A DNA stretch of 64,000 bases from Coleophoma eucalyptorum (lineage: Eukaryota > Ascomycota > Leotiomycetes > Helotiales > Dermateaceae). Location of the stretch: NCBI GenBank assembly GCA_026120035.1, contig JALRME010000001.1, positions 186,001-250,000 on the forward strand. The letters run 5' to 3'. How positions within the stretch are numbered: position 1 is the first letter of the stretch; each line of letters starts with the position of its first letter. A program made the position numbers and the translations under genes. Below the pieces are notes generated by a model that was given only the letters and a program-made list of their open reading frames with translations, did no database searches and was not told the origin of the DNA. Below, in pieces: positions 57,731-64,000 of this stretch.

Positions 57731-59429
57731 TTGATCGGTTTGTTCTTAAAAGCTCTATGTTTGGTTTCACTTGCTATCGAGCCTGTTTATTAGTATTTCC
57801 TTTGTTACGGGTTTTAGCTAGATGTATACAATCTATAGAAAGAAAGTTGTTTAATATGGTCAGATGATGTGTTATTCTACAGCCGGTTGAAAAGCAGCCG
57901 GACTGGGTATTTGCACAGGGGCTTTGCCTATTGCCGGCTTGGGCCGGGGATGCCAGTGAGCCACCTAGTTTTGACATTTCACATTAGTTAATGTATATGA
58001 GAGGCATAGCTATAAAAATATGTCAGGTGACGTTCAGCTCTGGAATGACAGGATTATTATGCGCTTTTGAACATTTATGACTCGCAGTCTTCCACTTCTA
58101 TCTACCATACGATTTAATTTCTTAGCTTTCGGACATGTGCCGCCTTTCTGAGGCTCTCTCAGTAACCATATAGTATTTTGAACTAGTTTAGATAGATCTC
58201 TTTTATGGTTATCATTATACTGACCAGCGTTCAATTTCTTAGATAGAACTGGCCGTTTTAAATTGAGGGGCGATAATGGTTTTTTTTAAATAGTTGCTAT
58301 AGTAGTATTGTGATGGAATGCTTGATTTGAACTTCGTACCATGTGCAGAATCAAACAGACTCAATCGACGATCCTACTGTCCTCTCTTCTAGCGCGAGTT
58401 CTTCTATACTCTCAATGTGTAAATCCTTTCTCCTGCCTCCATTGATACATTCTTCCTTTCAACTGAGCTGGGCAAAGATTGCTTTGCCGTTGGCTTCGAA
58501 ATAATGTTTATCTGTCGCAGCAATGGTCGCAACGTTGCCAAGGATGCAACGCATATTCCCACGACCGGTTCGGCACAACTTCAGACAGCCAATTTCGATG
58601 TCGATGACAACATGTTTTCAAGCGCTAGTGATAGCGATGTTGGAAGCGAAAATATGAGTATTCTGAAGTCTGATACGACTTATTTACAATTGAGCCTCCG
58701 ACTCTGATGGAGGACCAACGAATACCATATCGAGCTTTTAGTAACAACAAACGGAACTTAGCGTGAACGCCTAGAAAACCTCTGCAAAGCAAGTGGAATT
58801 CTTGGCGACAGTCAACGAACGGTCCCAAACGTTGTCAACTGACGCCCCTTCCATCACTGAAAGGGAAATGTTATCCTGATTAGGCATTGTATAAGTCTAA
58901 TACCAACGTCCCCAACGCACTGAGTATTCAGCCAGGACAAACACAATTCAGACACCTCACTACGTGGGTGGAGGCCGTAGCTGCTGCCTAATGACACTGA
59001 ACTCAGGGAGGAGGATGATACCAATAACGAATACGTCCCTCAAGGATAACATTAAGAAAAGAGAAAGCTCAGAATTGTCAGAGACAATTCAATAGCTAAA
59101 CCTCTTGCGAGAATGAAAGTAGTTGAAGATTGCTGAAGGTAGTCTAGCAACTAGGCCTCTTATAAAAAGAGAAGAGCCAAAGTTCCCCACGAATAAAAGA
59201 TCCAGGAGTCCAGGAATCCAGGGAGTCGAAGTCGGAAAAACCAGGAATCCAGGAGTCCAGGAAGCCAAACAAACGCCAAGAATCAAAGGAAAAACACAAG
59301 AAACCTATATCCTGCCTTCCAACCCAGTTATATTGTCGAAGTATGTTCGGAACCGTATCTGCTGAAGTATTCTTATGCGTTAGCATCAGGTATAAGATAG
59401 GATAGGGAGTACTTCTCGACGTAATCGAG
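57731..59429. other. Gene-poor region with a short tandem motif
   Basis: No supported gene. A frame at 58504-58707 is too short to judge. At 59199-59262 the units CCAGGAGTCCAGGAATCCAGG recur. A TATAAAAAGAG segment precedes them at about 59160. This could be part of a solo LTR, but I could not find both ends. Confidence 0.35.
59199..59262. repeat. Short tandem CCAGGA(G/A)T repeat
   Basis: Two blocks of two to three nine- to ten-base units (TCCAGGAGTCCAGGAATCCAG) are separated by about 20 bases. Confidence 0.7.
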
Positions 59430-59801
59430 TTAGTAGTATGAAACTGGAAAAAAAAGGAGAGTTAAGTCTTCTGAGGTTTGCCACAAATGGGCGAGTAGGC
59501 AAGATGGGCTGGGAACAAGCATAACAACGAGCACAACAAGCACAAATGCACAGTGGAAGAGGCCAACAAGCGACAGTGCTGAAGCAATTGCTAAAGCAAA
59601 GTCAAAGAAATCCTTGAAAGGATTGCCCCAAGATAGATCATGCTCTTGTGAGAGCTGCCTCAGAATTGAGATAGACCATCGGTCAGAATCATATTGGCCT
59701 TCACGCCATTGAAGGTAAGAGGTTCCGCACCAAAAACCAGCGTGGACTGCGATCCATTGTAGCCTTACGTTGCTAGCGCGTTGGCAGTGGCTACGGCAAG
59801 G
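59430..59801 (-). CDS. Hypothetical small protein with a hydrophobic stretch
   Basis: A 123-aa frame from the Met at 59801. It has a Trp-rich first half (LQWIAVHAGFWCGTSYLQWREGQ is the visible pattern in part) and a hydrophobic stretch of about 40 residues in the second half that could form one or two membrane helices. No homologue is recognised, no intron is obvious, and it stands alone in a gene-poor region. It may be chance. Confidence 0.25.
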   Translation of the reverse strand, partial: PCRSHCQRASNVRLQWIAVHAGFWCGTSYLQWREGQYDSDRWSISILRQLSQEHDLSWGNPFKDFFDFALAIASALSLVGLFHCAFVLVVLVVMLVPSPSCLLAHLWQTSEDLTLLFFPVSYY

Positions 59802-61283
59802 CATTCGAATAGATCTTCTGATAAGGAACAAGATGTGGTCGACAGGAGCTTTGATCGACGGAACTATGATGATGTTAGCATACGTTGAAAGAAGGAGGAG
59901 GGGGGATGGGTCAAATGCATGGATTCAAAAAAGGCCGAACTTTGATGAATGGAGAGATTCGACATTCTGGATCTTGGGAGTCAGCCAAAATCAAAGGGAG
60001 ACCTATGCTTGACTTGATGCGCTTCTATACCAGCTAAACGTACTAAAAGGATGATAGTGATAGTAAGGTTGGGAGGATGTTGATGATGAAAGAAGAAAGG
60101 TGAATGAATAACGAAGGAAGAGAATGCCAAATTCAGAGAGCAATGCTCAACTTAAATTTGAACTTGGAAGAATTGGTGATATGATGCTCAGCTTGCAACT
60201 CAGGCAGAGAGCGAAAAAAAAAGAGGGAAATGCTCAACTTGATATGCCTCCGTATATACAGAGATTGATGACAAGATCGATCTGAGATTCGATGATGATG
60301 ATAGTAGAGAAAGAAAGAGGTGAAATAAGATGATGAGAAAAGAACAAAGTATTTGGAAAAGAGGAGCAGGATTGAAAGCAAATAAGGAAAAATGACAGGA
60401 GTGTGTGTGTGCTGTGTGTGGGTGGCAGTTACGCGCAAACAAAAAGCTGAAGATGAAGCTGGTAGGAATCACACTGGCATAAATCTTACGTAACAACAGG
60501 CAATCATAGCTTTGAATAAGAACTATACAAAACATCTGGAGGCATGATTATATTGATCTATTCAGTTGAAGGAGAGCTGAGTTGGAGTAGTTAGGAAATG
60601 ATGGAATATGGAGGTGGGAACTGAAGAATTGATGATGTCAAGAAAACGGTACAACTACCGTTGCTACTGTCAATAGCTCCATATACTATCTCCTGGCAAA
60701 TTATATACTTTGTCTCGATGTCGAGATCAAATACAACATCTCCGAGACCGGCCCAACACAAGAGATGTACGATGATACAGAATGGATCGATGAGTATGAT
60801 CGTGTGTGCCTCTAATCCTGAAAATTACAGACTGTCCCCTTTAATTCGAGTATCGTGCACACGGCACTATCTACAGCTGTAGCTAGGACGACATTAGAGT
60901 TGAGCACAAGCACGGGAAGTCGTGTGGCCTCGACGGCGACGGCTGTGACGAGCCAAGATGGAAATGTGCTTTAAATACTATCTGTAATGCTATTTCCTTG
61001 CTTATGTCTGGTAGTTCTACACAGATGATACGATACGCAAGTCAGAGTGGGCTATGGTACCTCTCAACTAGTCCAATTGATATGCGTGCTTCCACAGGTA
61101 CTAATTTGGTTGTACCACCTAAGTTCACTGTTTATCAGACCACCACACAACGTGATTTCTTTCAAATTTATGAATTAGGCAGATACTACTTCCTGCCAAT
61201 CTTATTTCCTGTGTCAAGTAGATCCTCTAGTAGATCTACGGTCAAAACATACTAGCTCTATCTCAATTTTACGGGCTTCTAAA
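59802..61283. other. Gene-poor region with simple repeats
   Basis: About 1.5 kb of purine-rich plus-strand sequence (GAAAGA, GATGATGATG) with a GTGTGTGTGTGCTGTGTGTG tract at 60401-60420. The minus strand is correspondingly pyrimidine-rich, like a long fungal 5' leader. No gene is supported. Confidence 0.35.
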
Positions 61284-62714
61284 CTACAGCATCTCTATAT
61301 ATTTACCAAAACACTCGACACTTTTCAAGAATTCCACCTCCTGTGGCATAGCACTCACTATCAGTTCGGCTCCTCCACCCGGTAACTTCGGCAGGACACT
61401 ACTGCTGGCTTCATCCGGGAACCTATACCGTACCATTGGTCCAAAAGCCTTTCCCCAATCGTCACTATACAGCGAACCACTCGACCAGTCTGTACCCATT
61501 CCTAATCCAGTAGTAGAATAGTCGGCCATGAATGCCCAATCGACCCACTTTTCATTTATTATCGCCACATAACTAGCCACCTGAGCCGGTTTTACGGATA
61601 TAATAGCGCGGCGGATGGCACTTGCAGCATTCTGCAAGCCAGAGGGCGAGAAAAGCGTACCAAGATTTAGCGCAGCAGTGAGTTGATATACAGCATTGCC
61701 TACATATGACAGTGGTAGATTAATGTGACGGCGCGCATCAGAAGGCATGTAGAAATTCCCTGTGGTAGCGGCTATGAGATCCGGTGATACAGAAGAGCGT
61801 CGGCTGCGGACGAGAAGCATACTACGCCAAATCAAGGCGCATATGGCATCGTGCGTAGAAATAGGTGGTGCACCAGGAAGTGTTGCATCTGCTTTGAGTA
61901 GTGCTAAGCTGGCTGGAGAAATATGAAGGAGGATTGGAATTTCTGGCGATTTAGCTTCGAAGGAGTCGATGAGTTGTTGTTCTAGCGAAGGCTCTTTCGA
62001 TTGAGGAGCAACCTTCCACCTAAATGCGGGGTGGTCTTCTATTTTGAAGGTGACATCGCTCGTTATGTTTCGCAAAATGCTCCGGTCCAGACCTATGGCT
62101 GTAGTCACAACCACTGAGGGTTCCTTATTGCTCAAGTAATCACCTGACTGCTCCTGAGCAAATCGAGTTTCTTCGCTCAGGACTCGCAGCAGCTCATTCG
62201 TCCCAGAGCCATCGGCCACAGAGTGTGACATTGCGAAAGTAAGAATGGTGCCACCATCAATGGCACTGAATTGCATTTTGAACGCAGCGAAAGGGCTTTG
62301 GTTGTCAATGCCTTGGGGTATAGGAACGAGCAGATTATAAGGAAGCTTGAGAGGTGGAAACTCATCTACCTCAAGCTCCTCGAAAGAGGCCATTTCTGAT
62401 CGCAAGTCTCTGACGACCAGCTCAATACCCTGACCAGGCACTATTGTACGCCAGTCCTCTTTGCTGTCACTGGCTTCATCAGGCGGTAGGGGCTCAATGA
62501 TGCCGCCTAAGATAGGACAACGCAATACAAGAGCCTGTAAGCCACTCTTTAATGCGGCGAGTTGCGCATCCCGTTGTTTCGAGGAAGCGCAGCGAAAGAT
62601 AAGAAGGCGCCGGCTGTAATGAACTGGATGGCGCCCATCGAGGCCGGCCAGATCAACATGGAAAGGTGGGCCTGTGATCAGGACATTTTCGTTTGAGAAA
62701 GATGAGGTAGGCAT
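61284..62714 (-). CDS. BAHD-type acyltransferase (trichothecene-acetyltransferase-like family)
   Basis: A single-exon gene of 476 aa. The catalytic HxxxD motif is HSVAD at 164-168, followed by GSGTNELLR as in active members. The structural DFGWG-like motif near the C-terminus appears as DDWGKAFG. N-terminal PILGGII and the central STHDAICALIWRS-type helix (visible as STHDAICALIWR) are family features. It would transfer an acyl group from CoA to a hydroxyl or amine of a small molecule, in the cytosol. The next gene on the same strand is an Fe(II)/2-oxoglutarate dioxygenase, so the two could be the edge of a biosynthetic cluster extending beyond the window. Confidence 0.88.
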   Translation of the reverse strand: MPTSSFSNENVLITGPPFHVDLAGLDGRHPVHYSRRLLIFRCASSKQRDAQLAALKSGLQALVLRCPILGGIIEPLPPDEASDSKEDWRTIVPGQGIELVVRDLRSEMASFEELEVDEFPPLKLPYNLLVPIPQGIDNQSPFAAFKMQFSAIDGGTILTFAMSHSVADGSGTNELLRVLSEETRFAQEQSGDYLSNKEPSVVVTTAIGLDRSILRNITSDVTFKIEDHPAFRWKVAPQSKEPSLEQQLIDSFEAKSPEIPILLHISPASLALLKADATLPGAPPISTHDAICALIWRSMLLVRSRRSSVSPDLIAATTGNFYMPSDARRHINLPLSYVGNAVYQLTAALNLGTLFSPSGLQNAASAIRRAIISVKPAQVASYVAIINEKWVDWAFMADYSTTGLGMGTDWSSGSLYSDDWGKAFGPMVRYRFPDEASSSVLPKLPGGGAELIVSAMPQEVEFLKSVECFGKYIEML

Positions 62715-63203
62715 GACAATTTATGAATGTGCTATCAAGTATAGTCTCTATTGTTACGAAGAGTGAAGATCTTAGGCAGAGTGTTACATGAGCAAGCAAT
62801 ACGAAGGATAACTAATTGGTTATAGAAGTAGTGTTGAGCATGCTAACCAAACTTATCCAGATTCCCCATTTCGGAAGGTAGGAAATAAATACGTGAAGCA
62901 GTTATCACATGATCTCGCTTTAGAGGCTTTAATTCTGTTTTGAGTTAGTCTAACGCTTTTCTTAGAGATACAACCTATTAAGACTAAATCCCTCCCTGAC
63001 CGACATGTATTAAGCAGCTATAGTAATATAATGATTGCATTGGGTTGGGGCTTAGAATATTTGTACAGGATATTGGTTTGAAGACAGCGTAGATAGAGAG
63101 ATGGGAGCAATATAGACCTGATATAGTGTTGTGTCTCTTGCATGGTATATAATTGTAAACTTAAGACTTATCAGACCTCTGATTCAAATCCCTGTACAAT
63201 AAC
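62715..63203. other. Intergenic region
   Basis: 489 AT-rich bases between the acyltransferase start and the dioxygenase 3' end. No other feature is seen. Confidence 0.4.
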
Positions 63204-64000
63204 TTAAGACTCGATAGTGCTGTAAGCCTTGGGTAGAGCACTACTAGCCATGCTACATTGCCACATTAGCCGCCTGTTAGGGTATTTTGAGAGTTGGCCA
63301 GATATGCTGTGTAGTACCCCACGGTTGTGGAACATGACGAGGTCTCCTTTTTCCCATCTATGTGCGAAAATGTTTTCTGGTGCGTAAACTTTGCTTTGCA
63401 ATGAGTAACAAATCCGTCTCACTTCTTGAATGTCATCAATCACTGTTGATTTTCCAGTTGCAGGATCTGTCGTCGTGAGGGAGTATACACAACATCCGAG
63501 GATCTGTAAATGCGGCCTTCCATTTCCATGGTTTTTCCAAACCATCTACTAAGATCAGCATATCTTCAAGAAGTTTAAAATCCGAGATACATACTGGAAA
63601 AGACTGGACCTTTTCCCAGTTCCATTCTGGAAGCTCGTCCAATTGTTTTTCTCGACCCGGTATCTCAATTGTTAACCCATCTGCAGATGCTTTACAATCT
63701 CTTATCCATTCATAAGCACGTGGGGCATATTGAACTGTGGTATTGCATGCAAATTCTTGCTCTTTGGGGGACAGAAGTTCAAAGTTACGAGCTCCGGAGA
63801 AAACTGGCGGATTTGTTAGCGAGAAATTTTTAGTGTCATTTTGTCCACTTACAAATAGTGGCGCCAGCTGAAACCGGCATGCTCTGGCCTCTGGGAAACT
63901 GGAGTTGTTGATCTGGCACCTCAGGTACTTCAATGGCATGTATTGATGTTACGAACCCTGGCAAGCTCTCGTACAGCGGAGCATCCATATGCCAGCGGTA
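63204..64000 (-). CDS. TauD-family dioxygenase, xanthine-dioxygenase-like (partial)
   Basis: Model: complement(join(63204..63545,63595..63803,63853..>64000)), 233 residues visible; the N-terminus lies beyond the window. Both introns are 49 nt. The exon at the edge carries YRWHMDAPLYESLPGFVT, with the HxD iron ligands. The C-terminal exon has AHRWEKGDLVMFHNRGVLHS, with the distal His and the WxxGDLxxFxNRGVLHS signature shared with fungal alpha-ketoglutarate-dependent xanthine dioxygenase. TTVQYAPRAYEWIRDCKAS and MVWKN also match that branch. It may salvage xanthine as XanA does in Aspergillus, or oxidise another small molecule. The adjacent acyltransferase favours a metabolite-tailoring role, but that is inference. 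Confidence 0.85.

Noticed and set aside
59100..59400. Solo LTR
   Set aside because: A TATA-like element and short tandem units are present, but no TG...CA ends or target-site duplication could be placed.

Overview
The window looks like a chromosome arm segment of a filamentous ascomycete (Pezizomycotina; Leotiomycetes would fit, but that is a guess). Nearly every gene needs short introns of about 40-85 nt with GTRNGT donors, CTRAC-like branch points and AG acceptors. The protein families are typically fungal: Zn2Cys6 regulators, 2EXR, an MCT-type transporter, a SesB-like/NACHT/ankyrin NLR, a killer-toxin-like GH18 chitinase, cyanide hydratase and a GPI-anchored wall protein. Gene models were assembled by hand; where exon joins are given, exon lengths sum to a multiple of three and give an open frame unless a defect is stated.

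Left edge (1-4.6 kb): a GPI-anchored secreted protein with three internal repeats, and a 2EXR-domain protein.

Probable biosynthetic cluster (4.6-21 kb): an MCT-type transporter and an aromatic-ring FAD monooxygenase lie on the minus strand. Across a 1.3-kb divergent intergenic region from them is a 690-aa isocyanide synthase fused to a TauD-type dioxygenase. Then come a secreted S33 peptidase with a GPI-like tail, a Zn2Cys6 regulator, a Gal80-like Gfo/Idh/MocA oxidoreductase and a second Zn2Cys6 regulator. The likely logic is that the synthase turns an amino acid into an isocyanide, the monooxygenase or dioxygenase tailors it, the transporter exports it and the C6 proteins control expression. 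No P450, methyltransferase or NRPS is present, so this does not look like a standard xanthocillin-type locus. About 15 kb downstream sits a cyanide hydratase gene (27.4-28.7 kb).

Middle (21-38.7 kb): a dynamin-like GTPase, a C2H2 protein, the cyanide hydratase, an intron-containing tRNA-Leu(AAG), an UNC93-like transporter with a frameshift, a short glycoprotein gene with an in-frame stop, a small secreted cysteine-containing protein, and degenerate AT-rich sequence with a broken gene remnant.

38.8-46.1 kb: one very large NLR-type gene (membrane segment, SesB-like alpha/beta-hydrolase, NACHT, ankyrin repeats). It carries 22 almost identical 33-residue ankyrin units and two apparent single-base frameshifts.

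48-57.7 kb: a 586-aa protein of unknown family, a secreted M35-type metalloprotease, and a 1261-aa modular chitinase (CBM18, GH18, two LysM, Cys/Gly-rich and Thr/Ser-rich regions).

Right edge (57.7-64 kb): a long gene-poor stretch, a BAHD-type acyltransferase, and a TauD/xanthine-dioxygenase-like gene cut by the window end.
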